Source: Sphingosinicella ginsenosidimutans (GTDB lineage Bacteria; Pseudomonadota; Alphaproteobacteria; Sphingomonadales; Sphingomonadaceae). From it: a stretch of DNA of 64,000 bases. The stretch lies in assembly GCF_007995055.1 (NCBI RefSeq), contig NZ_VOQQ01000001.1:620001-684000 (forward strand), in the 5' to 3' direction. A program made the translations under genes and the position numbers. Shown here in pieces: positions 45,964-55,379 of this stretch. The notes beneath the pieces were generated by a model, which saw nothing but the letters and a program-made list of their open reading frames with translations, was not told where the DNA came from and made no database searches. Position 1 is the first letter of the stretch, and every line of letters starts with the position of its first letter.

Positions 45964-46302
45964 GATTCGCTTCTGCTCGATCGCGCCTTCCAGGCGCTCG
46001 CCGATCCGGCACGGCGCGACATGCTGGAGAGGCTGGCCCAGGGCCCCGCCACCGTCAGTGAGCTTGGCCGGCCACTCCCGATGAGCCTTCCTGCCGTCCT
46101 CCAGCATCTCAAGGTGCTTGAGGAGAGCGGCCTCGTCCGCTCGACCAAGCAGGGCCGCATACGAACGTGCCGCATCGAGCCGGCCGCCTTCGCCGCCGCC
46201 TACACCTGGATCGCCGAGCAGCGGGCAATCTGGGAGGCGCGGCTCGATCGCTTCGAAGACTATCTCGCAACGCTCACAAACCCGGAGACGAATGATGGCT
46301 GA
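45955..46302 (+). CDS. ArsR-family winged-helix regulator
   Basis: This 115-residue HTH protein has the ArsR pattern DPARRDMLERLAQGPATVSELG, then LPAVLQHLKVLEESGLV with the recognition helix, and the wing RSTKQGRIRTCRIE. No metal-binding cysteine box is present. Its 3' end overlaps the SRPBCC gene. ArsR-SRPBCC pairs are very common in bacteria. An inverted repeat over its start codon suggests autorepression. Confidence 0.92.
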   Translation: MLNDSLLLDRAFQALADPARRDMLERLAQGPATVSELGRPLPMSLPAVLQHLKVLEESGLVRSTKQGRIRTCRIEPAAFAAAYTWIAEQRAIWEARLDRFEDYLATLTNPETNDG

Positions 46303-46789
46303 CGAACTTGACCTTGTCGTCGAGCGCACGCTCGATGCGCCACGCGATCTTGTCTGGAAAGCATGGACCAGCCCCGAACATATCAGCAAATGGTGGGCGC
46401 CCCGCCCCTATCAGACGCCGGAGGTCGAGATCGAGCTGGTCCCGGGCGGGATTTTCCGCACCCGCATGACCGGCCCGGACGGATTCGATTCGACCGGGAC
46501 CGGCTGCATCCTCGCCGTCGACGAGGGCCGGCGGATCGTGTGGACGAGCGCGCTTGGGCCGGGCTGGCGGCCGAATGACGGGTTCGAGGCGGATTGCGGC
46601 GGATTCCCCTTCACCGCGATCGTCACATTCGAGGATGCGCCTGGGGACAAGACCCTTTACCGGGCGCTCGCGATGCACCGCAACGGCGCCGACCGCGAGA
46701 CCCACGCGAAAATGGGCTTCTCCGAGGGCTGGGGCACCTGCGCCGACCAACTCGGCGAGGTCGCGAAGAGCCTGGGAGCCGGCAGATGA
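46295..46789 (+). CDS. SRPBCC (AHSA1-like) domain protein
   Basis: This 164-residue protein has the START-like ligand-binding fold: LVVERTLDAPRDLVWKAWTSPEHISKWWAP (quoted in part as RTLDAPRDLVWKAWTSPEH), VELVPGG-type strand, and a C-terminal helix (GWGTCADQLGEVAKSL). It is the usual partner of ArsR regulators. Start at 46295 (MADELDLVVE) or 46292 (MM), overlapping arsR. It is coupled to the DHFR-like gene by an ATGA overlap. Confidence 0.88.
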   Translation: MADELDLVVERTLDAPRDLVWKAWTSPEHISKWWAPRPYQTPEVEIELVPGGIFRTRMTGPDGFDSTGTGCILAVDEGRRIVWTSALGPGWRPNDGFEADCGGFPFTAIVTFEDAPGDKTLYRALAMHRNGADRETHAKMGFSEGWGTCADQLGEVAKSLGAGR

Positions 46790-47454
46790 GGCGCCTCCTC
46801 GTTTCCGCCTTCATTAGCCTGGACGGCGTCATGCAGGCGCCCGGCGCGCCCGAGGAGGACCGGTCCGGAGGATTCGCCCATGGCGGCTGGACCTTTCCGC
46901 TGTCCGACGAAGCGGTCGGCGCGGCGATCGGGGCGCTGTTCGACCGGCCGTTCGATCTCCTGCTCGGGCGCAGGACCTACGAGATTTTCGCGTCCTACTG
47001 GCCGTTCATGACGCACACGCCGTTTGGCGCGCTCTTCCAGAATGTCACCAAATATGTCGCGACCCGCGCCGACAGCCTGGCCATCCCCTGGGAGAACAGC
47101 GTGCGGATCGAGGGCGAGGCGGCGGAGGCGATCGCGCGCCTGAAGCGCCAGGACGGTCCCGACCTGATCGTGCAGGGAAGCGCGAACCTCAACCAGACAT
47201 TGCTCGCGAACGGCCTGATCGACGAGCTTACGCTGCTGACCTATCCGGTCCTGCTCGGCGCCGGCAAACGCCTGTTCGCCGAGGGCACGCGGCCGGTCAC
47301 GCTCGCGCTCGTCGAAAGCACGACCTCGCCCAGCGGGGTCACGATCAGCCGCTATCGCCCCGCCGGGCCGGTCGAGACCGGCTCGTTCGGCGAGCTCCCG
47401 GAGCTGAATGAATATGAGAGGGAGCGGCGCGCGCGCTTCGCCGCTGAAAGCTGA
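46786..47454 (+). CDS. Dihydrofolate reductase-family (RibD-C-like) protein
   Basis: This 222-residue protein starts MRRLLVSAFISLDGVMQAPG and has LLGRRTYEIFASYWP and LIVQGSANLNQTLLANGLIDEL, the pattern of the DHFR/RibD C-terminal family often found after ArsR-SRPBCC pairs. It probably reduces a pyrimidine- or folate-like compound with NADPH. The ATG overlaps the SRPBCC stop. A perfect 14-bp hairpin follows the gene. Confidence 0.88.
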   Translation: MRRLLVSAFISLDGVMQAPGAPEEDRSGGFAHGGWTFPLSDEAVGAAIGALFDRPFDLLLGRRTYEIFASYWPFMTHTPFGALFQNVTKYVATRADSLAIPWENSVRIEGEAAEAIARLKRQDGPDLIVQGSANLNQTLLANGLIDELTLLTYPVLLGAGKRLFAEGTRPVTLALVESTTSPSGVTISRYRPAGPVETGSFGELPELNEYERERRARFAAES

Positions 47455-47457
47455 GCA

Positions 47458-47489
47458 ATGTCCCCTCCCTGCGCACAGGGAGGGGACAT
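47458..47489. terminator. Convergent terminator-like hairpin
   Basis: A perfect 14-bp stem with a CGCA loop (ATGTCCCCTCCCTG and CAGGGAGGGGACAT) lies between the DHFR-like gene and the converging glycine-zipper gene. It has no long T-tract but could act on both strands. It also belongs to the CCCTCCC-type intergenic repeats seen elsewhere here. Confidence 0.7.
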
Positions 47490-47496
47490 TTGCGGA

Positions 47497-47988
47497 TCAG
47501 TAGCAGTCCGACCGTTCGATCGAGCTGCCGACAAGCGCGCCGATCGCGCCGCCGATCAGGGCGCCGGTCGTGCCGCTGTGGCGGTTGCCGTAGCGGCGAT
47601 AGCGATTGCCGTCGCGACCGATCTCGCGGCCGATCAGCGCGCCTGCGCCGCCGCCGATGACCGCGCCGGTGACGCCGTCACCGCAATAATCGTCGCGATA
47701 ATATCCCCGGCCGCGATAATAAGCCGGGTAGGCCGGATAGGCGTATCCGCCGTAATAATAGGGGTCGTAGCCGCCATAATAGCCCGGCGCGACGACGACG
47801 GTCGTGCGCGGATAGCGGTAACCGCGGTAGCGCGGATAATAGCGATAGCCGCGCGCGCCGCGCGCATAATAGCGGCCGTCATGGTGGCCGTAATAGCCGC
47901 GATGGCGCGGTTGCGCGCTGGCGGCGGTGGGGATGGCGACGAGCGCGGTCGCGGCCGCGGCGGCGCCAAGGGCAAGCTTGCTGAGCAT
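47497..47988 (-). CDS. Exported glycine-zipper protein, Tyr/Arg-rich
   Basis: This 163-residue protein has a signal peptide (LALGAAAAATALVAIPTAASA), then a Tyr/Arg/Gly-rich stretch with many YRGYRYP-like units, and a C-terminal glycine zipper (GVTGAVIGGGAGALIGREIG, then TTGALIGGAIGALVG). The zipper is of the 17-kDa surface-antigen type that inserts in or lines the outer membrane. The ATG at 47988 follows AGGAGCCCGTATC. Function unknown. Confidence 0.85.
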   Translation of the reverse strand: MLSKLALGAAAAATALVAIPTAASAQPRHRGYYGHHDGRYYARGARGYRYYPRYRGYRYPRTTVVVAPGYYGGYDPYYYGGYAYPAYPAYYRGRGYYRDDYCGDGVTGAVIGGGAGALIGREIGRDGNRYRRYGNRHSGTTGALIGGAIGALVGSSIERSDCY

Positions 47989-48082
47989 GATACGGGCTCC
48001 TCGATACACGATTCGGGCCTTCAACGCGGCCCGGCGCGCCCTGTTTTCACTCTTTCGGCTGAGCCGCGGATGAACCACGGCA

Positions 48083-48117
48083 AAAATAAGGCAGGCCGTG
48101 CGGGGGCACGGCCTGCC
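48083..48117 (-). terminator. Intrinsic terminator
   Basis: A 12-bp stem GGCAGGCCGTGC / GCACGGCCTGCC is followed on the minus strand by TTATTTTTG. It lies just after the Ser/Thr-rich small protein gene and is a clear Rho-independent terminator. Confidence 0.85.
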
Positions 48118-48139
48118 GATCGAGAGCGTGGGGACGCGC

Positions 48140-48388
48140 TCAGAACTGGGGGTTGTCGGTCGACTGGCTGGACGAATTGCTCTCCGGCGTGGTCGACTGA
48201 TTGTCGCTGCCCGACGACGAGGACGCGCTGCTCGACTGCGCGCCCTGATCGGCGCTGCCTTGGTCGGTGGTCGCCGGCTGGGAGGTCGCGGTGTTGGACG
48301 AATTGTCCGTCTCGGGCGGCGTCGTCTGCGCGACGGCCGCGGCGCCGGCCGTCAGCATCGCGATCGCGAGAACATGGGTGAAACGCAT
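48140..48388 (-). CDS. Small exported Ser/Thr/Gln-rich protein
   Basis: An 82-residue protein with a signal peptide (MRFTHVLAIAMLTAGAAAVA) and a mature part made almost only of Ser, Thr, Asn, Gln and Pro (SSSASSSSGSDNQSTTPE). It has no cysteine and no hydrophobic segment after the signal. GAGGAGGGATTTCCC precedes the ATG. A strong terminator follows. It looks like a disordered periplasmic or cell-surface peptide; function unknown. Confidence 0.72.
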   Translation of the reverse strand: MRFTHVLAIAMLTAGAAAVAQTTPPETDNSSNTATSQPATTDQGSADQGAQSSSASSSSGSDNQSTTPESNSSSQSTDNPQF

Positions 48389-48579
48389 GGGAAATCCCTC
48401 CTCGGAATGGCTTGGGGCGCCGGCACGATGAGCGGGGGGGCCGCGTCATCGCGCCGGACATCGCTGGGCTATGGGCCTCGGCCGCGCCACGCCAATCCAC
48501 AACGATAGCCGTCGCCAACACGCGACGAACGTCCAAGACAGGCTGGATTTGCCCGTAGGACCCGCAGGTCCCCGGCCGT

Positions 48580-49353
48580 TCAGGCCGTCGCGGCCTGCAT
48601 CCGGCGCAGCAGCGCCCTTAGGCCGCTATTGTAGCTGCGGCCGACCGGCGCCTCGTCGCCATTGGCGAGCCGCACCGCGAGCGCCCCCGTCGGCTTGCGG
48701 TGAAGGCCGGTGATCGCGGACAGGCGGCAGATCGCCGAGCGGTGGACCCTGACGAAGACGGCCGGATCGAGCCGGGCCTCAAGCCCCGACAGGGTCGCGC
48801 GCACGAGGCCGCCGCCCTCGCCGGCGTGAAGGCGGACATAATCGCCCTCCGCCTCGATCCATTCGATGTCGTCCACGCGCACCCGCACGAACTCCTGGTG
48901 GCGGTGGACCCACAGGCTGTCGTCGGCGCCGAGCCGCTCGCCGTCGGAAACGGCCTCTTCGGGCGCGGGCCGGCCGGCGATCCAGTTTCGAACCCGGCCG
49001 ATGGCGGCACGAAGCCGCTCCGGCGCGACGGGCTTCAGCAGATAATCGACCGCATCGGCGTCAAAGGCGCGGACGGCGTGCTGATCATAAGCGGTGACGA
49101 AGACGATCGCCGGTGCATCGTCGGCGCGGAGCTGCTCGGCGATCTCGAACCCGTCGAGCCCCGGCATGGCGATGTCGAGGAAGACGACATCGGGCTTCAG
49201 TTCCCCGATCATGCCGACCGCCTGGCGCGCGCTGGTCGTCGTTCCGACGACGTCGACCCCGCCGATCGCGGCGATGGCGACGCTCAGTCGCCGCAACGCG
49301 AGCGGCTCGTCGTCGACGAGCAATGCGCGAAGCGGTGCAGCCTCCCCGGTCAC
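48580..49353 (-). CDS. LytTR-family response regulator
   Basis: This 257-residue regulator has a receiver domain (LLVDDEPLALRRL, phosphoacceptor in DVVFLDIAMPGLDGF, Lys in DYLLKPV) and a C-terminal LytTR DNA-binding domain (HQEFVRVRVDDIEWIEAEGD, then FVRVHRSAICRL). Its ATG overlaps the stop of the upstream LytS-like kinase (ATGA), so they form a two-component pair. The target genes are not evident. Confidence 0.93.
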   Translation of the reverse strand: MTGEAAPLRALLVDDEPLALRRLSVAIAAIGGVDVVGTTTSARQAVGMIGELKPDVVFLDIAMPGLDGFEIAEQLRADDAPAIVFVTAYDQHAVRAFDADAVDYLLKPVAPERLRAAIGRVRNWIAGRPAPEEAVSDGERLGADDSLWVHRHQEFVRVRVDDIEWIEAEGDYVRLHAGEGGGLVRATLSGLEARLDPAVFVRVHRSAICRLSAITGLHRKPTGALAVRLANGDEAPVGRSYNSGLRALLRRMQAATA

Positions 49354-50441
49354 GATCCCACCGACAGCGGCATTTCGATCTCCACATGAAAGCCGCCATG
49401 GACGCGCGGCCGGGTCACGAGGCGCGCCCCCTCGCCGAAATGGGCGTGGAGCCGCTCGCGCACATTGGCGAGGCCGAGTCCGGTGCCGCCCTTCGGCGGG
49501 CGACCACCGCCATCGCCGTCATCCTCGACGATGAGGCTCAGTTTCTCGCCGCGCCGCAGGGCCGCGATCCGGATCGTCGTCGTCTTTTCCGACCTGTCGA
49601 CGCCATGCCGCACCGCATTTTCGATCAGCGGCTGGAGGATCAGGGTCGGGACACGCGCCTCGGCAAGCGCGTTCGGCACCTCGATGGTCACCTTCATCCG
49701 ATCGGCGAAGCGGGCTTCCTCGAGCCCCAGATAGAGTCGCTGCAGCCCGATCTCCTCGTCCAGTTCGATCGTTCCGCCCTGCCCGGAGGCAAGCGCCGAG
49801 CGAAGGAACTCGGCGAGGTTGAGCAGCATCGTCTCCGCCTCGTAATTGCGCTGTTCGAGCACCAGGCCGGAAATCGCGTTGAGCGCGTTGAACAGGAAAT
49901 GGGGGTTGATCTGGTAGCGCAGCGCCGCAATCCGCGCTTCCTGCGCCAGATCGCGCATCGCCGCATTGCGCTGGACCTCGTCCTGCGCCTCCCAATGATA
50001 GGTGAGCGCGAGCTGGGTGCCGGTCCAGGCGAGGAAATAGCCCATCCAGACCATCACCCACTGCACCGATTCGACGATCTTCGTCGGCCGCGCGCCCTCG
50101 ATCGGGAACATGATCCGGTTGAGGCCGAGGCTGAAGATGGTCAGCAGCGCCGACATGGCGAGCGCGCCCGCCATCGCATAGGCGATCCGTTCCGGGAACG
50201 AGCGCTCCTTCAACCGCTCGAGCAGATAGACCATGCCGAGGCACAGCAACGCGCCGAAGCCGGCGGTGAGCAGGCGCCGGGGCGCCAGCAGGTAGAAAGG
50301 CTGCGTATCGACCAGCGTGCCGCGCACCGTCAGCACGGCGAAGGCGAACAGCCAGAACAGGCCGATCAGCTTCAGCGTCGATCGGCGCCGTTCCTCGATA
50401 ATCCGTTCCCGGTCGGCCACGACCGGCGAATGCGCGTTCAT
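49350..50441 (-). CDS. LytS-type sensor histidine kinase
   Basis: This 363-residue membrane kinase has four hydrophobic segments in the first 160 residues, then the His_kinase domain with YQINPHFLFNALNAIS (phospho-His) and an ATPase domain ending LILQPLIENAVRHGV and GTGLGLANVRERL. It pairs with the LytTR regulator downstream. I placed the start at 50441 (MNAHSPVVAD); the frame begins 17 codons earlier at 50492. The input signal is unknown. Confidence 0.9.
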   Translation of the reverse strand: MNAHSPVVADRERIIEERRRSTLKLIGLFWLFAFAVLTVRGTLVDTQPFYLLAPRRLLTAGFGALLCLGMVYLLERLKERSFPERIAYAMAGALAMSALLTIFSLGLNRIMFPIEGARPTKIVESVQWVMVWMGYFLAWTGTQLALTYHWEAQDEVQRNAAMRDLAQEARIAALRYQINPHFLFNALNAISGLVLEQRNYEAETMLLNLAEFLRSALASGQGGTIELDEEIGLQRLYLGLEEARFADRMKVTIEVPNALAEARVPTLILQPLIENAVRHGVDRSEKTTTIRIAALRRGEKLSLIVEDDGDGGGRPPKGGTGLGLANVRERLHAHFGEGARLVTRPRVHGGFHVEIEMPLSVGS

Positions 50442-50626
50442 AGACCCATGATCGTTCGATTCGGCCGCAGCCGATTGGGACCTGTCTAGCACCGAAGCGC
50501 CCGCGATTTGCGCTCTCTACCGCACTCCGGACGCCGTTGATCGCGAACAGGTGACGTTCGTCGCATCCGTAACGATCGCGCCTGCCGGGCCGGACAGGGT
50601 CGGGAACGACTCGGCCCGGCGCGTCG

Positions 50627-52771
50627 CTAGTGCGCCGCCCCCGCCGTCGGGATTTCAAGCCCGGTGAAGTGGGCGATGAAGGCCCACATGTCGGTGAACT
50701 CCTCGATCTGCTTGTCCGTCGGCTTGCCGGATCCGTGGCCGGCGCGCGTTTCGATGCGGATGAGGTGCGGCGCGCCGTTGGCGTCGGCATGCTGCATCGC
50801 CGATATATATTTGAAGCTGTGCCCCGGCACGACGCGGTCGTCCGTATCGGCCGTGGTGGCCAGGATCGGCGGATAGCGAACGCCGTCCCGGATGTTGTGA
50901 TAGGGCGAATAGGCCCTCAGCACGCGGAAATCCGCCTCCCGGTCCGGATAGCCGTAATCGTCGACCCAGTAGCGCCCGGCGGTGAACCGGTCGAAGCGCA
51001 GCATGTCCATCACGCCGACTCCAGGCAGCGCCGCGGCGAACAGGTCGGGCCGCTGATCCACCACCGCGCCGATCAGCAGGCCGCCGTTCGAGCGCCCCTC
51101 GATCGCCAGGCCATGCTCCGGCGTGATATGCTGGGCGATCAGATATTCGCCGGCCGCGATGAAATCGTCGAACACGTTCTGCTTGTTCGCCCGCCGGCCG
51201 GCATCGTGCCAGGCCTCGCCATATTCGCCGCCGCCGCGGATGTTCGCAACCGCGAAGACGCCGCCCATGTCGACCCAGGTCAGCCAGCGCGGCTGGAACG
51301 CGGGCGTCGAGGAAATGTCGAACCCGCCATAAGCGTAGAGCAAGGTCGGGTGCGGCCGGCTGCGATCGAGATCGCGGCGGCGCACGAGGAACATCGGGAT
51401 CCGCGTCCCGTCCTTCGAATTGTAGAAGACCTGCGAGACTTCGTAATTGTCCGGATCGTAAGGAAGCGTCGGCTGGGCGAACACGGTGCTCTGCCCGGTC
51501 GCGCTGTCATAGCGATAGATCGTCCCGGGCCGGTTGTAGCTGGAGAAGCTGTAGAAGGTCTCGTTCGATCCCGGATGCCCGCGAAAGCCGCCGGTGCTGC
51601 CGATCCCGGGCAGCGCGATATTGCCTGCCGGGCGGCCATCGAGGCCGAACGTGCGAACCTCGCTCTTTGCGTCGACGAGATATTCGAGCACCAGCCGATC
51701 GCCGACGATCGACGCCCCCTCAAGCGTCGCTTCATCCTGCGCCACCAGCTCGCGAGGCGCGGGCGTCGGGCTTGCGATGTCGGTGACGACGATCCGCTGG
51801 CGCGGCGCATCCTTGTTGGTCCGCCAGTAGAAGAGCGAGCCGCGATTGCCGAGATAGTTCCAGTCATTTTCCATGCCCGTCACCAGCGGGCGGGGCGGCG
51901 CATCGGGATGAGCGAGATCGACCAGGGTCACCGTATAGCGCGCGTCCGTCCCTTCGGAGGAGGTGACGATCAGCCAGCGCCCGTCGTCCGACACCTCGGC
52001 GCTGTTGTTCCAGCGCGGATGGTCGGGGGTCGCAAAGACCAGCCGGTCCTCGGCCTGGGCCGTGCCGAGCCGATGGAAATAGACCGACTGGTTCTCGTTC
52101 AGCTGCTGAAAGGCATGCGCGCCGGGCTCCGGAAAGCGCGAATAGAAGAAGCCCGATCCGTCCTTCGCCCAGTCGAGATTGGAGAATTTGACCCAGCGGA
52201 CCTCGTCGCCCGTCGGCTGCCCGGTCGCCACGTCGAGCACGCGCACCGTGCGCCAGTCGGTGCCGCCGTCCTGGATCGAATAGATGAGATGGCGCCCGTC
52301 CTGCGAGGGGCGCCATTCGGCGAGCGCCGTCGCGCCGTCCTGCGACCAGCCGTTCGGATCGATCAGCACGCGCGGCGTCCCGCCGAGGCCGTCGCGCACA
52401 TAGAGCACCGACTGGTTCTGAAGGCCGTCGTTGCGCGTGTAGAAATAGCGGCTGCCGGCCCGCTCCGGGATGCCGAACCGCTCGTAATTGTAGAATTGCG
52501 TCATTCGCGCCCGGATCGCCTCGCGGCCCGGCAGCGTCTGGAGGAAGGCGTTGGTGACCGCATTCTGCGCTGTCACCCACTCGCGCACTTCGGGATCGGT
52601 GCGCACGTCATTTTCGAGCCAGCGATAGGGATCGGCGATGCTCTCCCCGAAATGCTGCTCCACCACATCGCCCCGCTTCGTGTCCGGATAATGGACCGCC
52701 GGCCCCTGCGCGGCCGCGAGCGGCGCGAGGAAAAGGGCGGGCAAGACGAAAAGGAGAGCGGACCTGCGCAT
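50627..52771 (-). CDS. Exported prolyl oligopeptidase family (S9) peptidase
   Basis: This S9A peptidase of 714 residues cleaves short peptides after proline or related residues. It has a signal peptide (SALLFVLPALFLAPLAAA), an N-terminal beta-propeller (DPYRWLENDVRTDPEVREW, YFYTRNDGLQNQSVLY), and a C-terminal alpha/beta-hydrolase with the nucleophile in IEGRSNGGLLIG, Asp in TTADTDDRVVPGHS and His in RAGHGSGKP. The ATG at 52771 fits the signal peptide; the frame opens 28 codons earlier. Confidence 0.93.
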   Translation of the reverse strand: MRRSALLFVLPALFLAPLAAAQGPAVHYPDTKRGDVVEQHFGESIADPYRWLENDVRTDPEVREWVTAQNAVTNAFLQTLPGREAIRARMTQFYNYERFGIPERAGSRYFYTRNDGLQNQSVLYVRDGLGGTPRVLIDPNGWSQDGATALAEWRPSQDGRHLIYSIQDGGTDWRTVRVLDVATGQPTGDEVRWVKFSNLDWAKDGSGFFYSRFPEPGAHAFQQLNENQSVYFHRLGTAQAEDRLVFATPDHPRWNNSAEVSDDGRWLIVTSSEGTDARYTVTLVDLAHPDAPPRPLVTGMENDWNYLGNRGSLFYWRTNKDAPRQRIVVTDIASPTPAPRELVAQDEATLEGASIVGDRLVLEYLVDAKSEVRTFGLDGRPAGNIALPGIGSTGGFRGHPGSNETFYSFSSYNRPGTIYRYDSATGQSTVFAQPTLPYDPDNYEVSQVFYNSKDGTRIPMFLVRRRDLDRSRPHPTLLYAYGGFDISSTPAFQPRWLTWVDMGGVFAVANIRGGGEYGEAWHDAGRRANKQNVFDDFIAAGEYLIAQHITPEHGLAIEGRSNGGLLIGAVVDQRPDLFAAALPGVGVMDMLRFDRFTAGRYWVDDYGYPDREADFRVLRAYSPYHNIRDGVRYPPILATTADTDDRVVPGHSFKYISAMQHADANGAPHLIRIETRAGHGSGKPTDKQIEEFTDMWAFIAHFTGLEIPTAGAAH

Positions 52772-52908
52772 GAAAAAGCCCCCGGCTGCATATGGATAGG
52801 CGGCGGGTCTAGCAAAGCTCGCGGCGCCGTCAAAGCCGGGCGCCCGATCTGGCAAGGAGAGCCCGGATCTGGTATCGTTCCGCCTCGGAAACGGGGGGAG
52901 CCTGGCAG

Positions 52909-53631
52909 ATGGCGACTGTGGCGGAAAGCGGCCGGCCCCACCCGGTCGCGCGCGAGCGCAATTTCTTCTTCTGGATCGCCCTCGCGATCGCGGCGACGAC
53001 CGTCGCCGGATTTTCGTTCCAGTTCGCGATGGGCCGATCCAGCCTCGCCTCGCCCTGGTGGGTCCACCTCCACGGCGTCACCTTCATGGGATGGATGGCG
53101 ATCTGGGTGTTCCAGAATTATCTCGTCTGGAGCGGCCGGGTGAACCTCCACCGTCGCGTCGGGCCGATCGCCGCCGTCTATGTCGCCTGGATGATCGCGA
53201 TCGGAATCAGCGCCACCATGCTGGCCGCGGCGAACCACCGGATCCCTCCCTTTTTCGAACCCAGCGCCTTCATGGTGATGGATTGGACCTACGTCCTCGT
53301 CTTCGCCGGCCTCACCTGGTCAGCGGTGCGATTGAGGGCGAAGAGCGACTGGCACCGGCGACTGATGCTGTCTGGCGCAATCGTGGTGATGGCCCCTGGC
53401 CTCGCAAGATTGCTTCCGCTGCCATTGCTTGGCGGCTGGATCTACTGGGGCGTCTGGGCGGGCCTCGCGGTCTATTTCGCGATCGCCATGGCCTGGGACA
53501 TCGCGACCCGCCGCAGCATCCATCCGGCCTATTTCTGGGGCCTTGGCGCGATCACCCTCGGCGTCGCCCTCATCCGCCCCATCGCGTCCAGCCCACCGCT
53601 GCTGGCCCTGACCGCACGGTTGACGGGCTGA
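52909..53631 (+). CDS. Multi-pass membrane protein, unknown function
   Basis: This 240-residue protein has about seven hydrophobic segments. Conserved-looking points are HLHGVTFMGWMAIW, a RVNLHRRVG loop and SDWHRRLMLSG, each with histidines that could bind haem or metal. It resembles uncharacterised membrane proteins of sphingomonads. It converges on rpoA with a terminator between. Confidence 0.72.
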   Translation: MATVAESGRPHPVARERNFFFWIALAIAATTVAGFSFQFAMGRSSLASPWWVHLHGVTFMGWMAIWVFQNYLVWSGRVNLHRRVGPIAAVYVAWMIAIGISATMLAAANHRIPPFFEPSAFMVMDWTYVLVFAGLTWSAVRLRAKSDWHRRLMLSGAIVVMAPGLARLLPLPLLGGWIYWGVWAGLAVYFAIAMAWDIATRRSIHPAYFWGLGAITLGVALIRPIASSPPLLALTARLTG

Positions 53632-53689
53632 GCGGACGAAAGGCCGGCCCGGCCGTTCCCGGCCGGGGAATCGCAGGCGATACAGACGG

Positions 53690-53720
53690 AAAAGGGCCGC
53701 CCCATCGGGACGGCCCTTCC
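53690..53720 (-). terminator. Intrinsic terminator after rpoA
   Basis: On the minus strand AAGGGCCG and CGGCCCTT form a stem with an inner TCCC...GGGG pairing, followed by TTTTCC. It lies 20 nt after the rpoA stop and ends the rpsM-rpsK-rpoA transcript. Confidence 0.82.
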
Positions 53721-53740
53721 TGTTCAAATCTGGCCGCGGA

Positions 53741-54808
53741 TCAGCCGAGCAGTTCCTGCTCGAGCTTCTTGGCCATTTCCTCGATATTCTCGGGCGGCCA
53801 GCCGGGGATGTCCATGCCGAGACGCAGGCCCATGCTGGCGAGGACTTCCTTGATTTCGTTCAGCGACTTGCGGCCGAAGTTCGGGGTGCGAAGCATCTCC
53901 GCCTCGGTCTTCTGAACGAGATCGCCGATATAGATGATGTTGTCGTTCTTCAGGCAGTTGGCGCTGCGGACCGACAGTTCCAGCTCGTCCACCTTCTTGA
54001 GCAGGTAGCGGTTGAGCTGGTTGGCGTCGGCCTCGGCATCGGCCGGGCCGGCGGCCGCGCCGACCATGCCGGCGGGGGTCGACATCATCGTCAGGCCCTC
54101 GTCGAAATGGACGAAGAGCTGCAGCTGGTCCTGAAGGATGCGCGCCGCATAAGCCAGCGCGTCATCCGGAGTCACCGTGCCGTCGGTCTCGACCGTCAGC
54201 GTCAGCTTGTCATAGTCGAGATCCTGACCGACGCGGGTCGGATCGACCTTGTAGCTGACCTGGCGGACCGGCGAATAAAGCGCGTCGATCGGGATGAGGC
54301 CGATCGGCGCGTCGGCCGGCCGGTTGGACGCGGCGGCGACATAGCCCTTCCCGGTCTCGGCGGTGAGCTCCATGTTGAGCGTCGCGCCGTCGTCGAGATG
54401 GCAGATGACGAGATCGGGGTTCATCACCTCGATATCGCCCGAGACCGCGATCTGGCCGGCGGTGACCTCACCGGGGCCGGTCGCCGAGAGCGACAGCCGC
54501 TTCGGGCCCTCGCCTTCCATCTTCAGCGCGATCTGCTTCACGTTGAGGACGATATCGGTCACGTCCTCGCGGACGCCCGCGAGGCTGGAGAATTCGTGGA
54601 GGACGCCCTCGATCTTGATCGAGGTGATCGCGGCGCCCTGAAGCGAGGAAATGAGCACCCGCCGAAGCGAGTTGCCGAGCGTCAGGCCGAAGCCGCGCTC
54701 CAGCGGCTCGGCGACGAACGTCGCCTTACGCTTGGCGTCGCCCGCGGCGCGCTTTTCGAGGGCGTTGGGCTTCTTCATTTCCTGCCAGTTCTTTGCGTTG
54801 ACGGCCAT
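53741..54808 (-). CDS. rpoA: RNA polymerase alpha subunit
   Basis: RpoA initiates assembly of RNA polymerase and contacts upstream promoter DNA. The 355-residue protein has the N-terminal assembly domain ([29 protein letters not shown] region, quoted here as [18 protein letters not shown]) and the C-terminal domain ([15 protein letters not shown], then [20 protein letters not shown]). The start is at 54808 ([10 protein letters not shown]). A terminator follows directly, so rplQ, which usually lies after rpoA, is not part of this transcript. Confidence 0.98.
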   Translation of the reverse strand: MAVNAKNWQEMKKPNALEKRAAGDAKRKATFVAEPLERGFGLTLGNSLRRVLISSLQGAAITSIKIEGVLHEFSSLAGVREDVTDIVLNVKQIALKMEGEGPKRLSLSATGPGEVTAGQIAVSGDIEVMNPDLVICHLDDGATLNMELTAETGKGYVAAASNRPADAPIGLIPIDALYSPVRQVSYKVDPTRVGQDLDYDKLTLTVETDGTVTPDDALAYAARILQDQLQLFVHFDEGLTMMSTPAGMVGAAAGPADAEADANQLNRYLLKKVDELELSVRSANCLKNDNIIYIGDLVQKTEAEMLRTPNFGRKSLNEIKEVLASMGLRLGMDIPGWPPENIEEMAKKLEQELLG

Positions 54809-54914
54809 GTTTTCCCTCTGGCGGTTGGGGAAGCGGGGGGCGGCTTCCCGAGTATCTTTCGAACCTCCTGCGCCCGACGTTTCCGGCCAGCGGCCGCGCG
54901 CCGGGCTCCGGCGG

Positions 54915-55304
54915 TTAAACGCGGCGACGCTTGGACGGGCGCACGCCGTTGTGCGGGATCGGGGTCACGTCACGGATCGAGGTGATCGTGAAGCCGACCG
55001 CCTGAAGCGCGCGAAGCGCCGATTCGCGACCCGAGCCCGGGCCCTTCACCTCGACCTCGAGGGTGCGCACGCCATGTTCGGCGGCCTTCTTGCCCGCGTC
55101 CTCGGCGGCGACCTGGGCGGCATAGGGCGTCGACTTGCGGCTGCCCTTGAAGCCCATCATGCCGGCCGAGCTCCACGCAATGGCATTGCCCTGGGCGTCG
55201 GTGATGGTGATCATCGTGTTGTTGAAGCTGGCGTTCACATGGGCGACGCCGGCGGTGATGTTCTTGCGCTCGCGACGGCGGAGGCGCTGCGGTTCACGTG
55301 CCAT
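54915..55304 (-). CDS. rpsK: Ribosomal protein uS11
   Basis: uS11 binds 16S rRNA in the platform of the 30S subunit. The 129-residue protein has [40 protein letters not shown] and the C-terminal [18 protein letters not shown], all characteristic. It lies between rpsM and rpoA on the same strand. Confidence 0.98.
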   Translation of the reverse strand: MAREPQRLRRRERKNITAGVAHVNASFNNTMITITDAQGNAIAWSSAGMMGFKGSRKSTPYAAQVAAEDAGKKAAEHGVRTLEVEVKGPGSGRESALRALQAVGFTITSIRDVTPIPHNGVRPSKRRRV

Positions 55305-55379
55305 GTCTTGTCTGACCTAACCTTGAAATCTGTGCTTGGCGGAGGCGAGCCTCCGGCGGAGTAATCCGTGCGTGGCGGA

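Noticed and set aside
50630..53143. 837-codon plus-strand ORF over the S9 peptidase
   Set aside because: Shadow frame; the minus strand shows the complete peptidase with catalytic triad.
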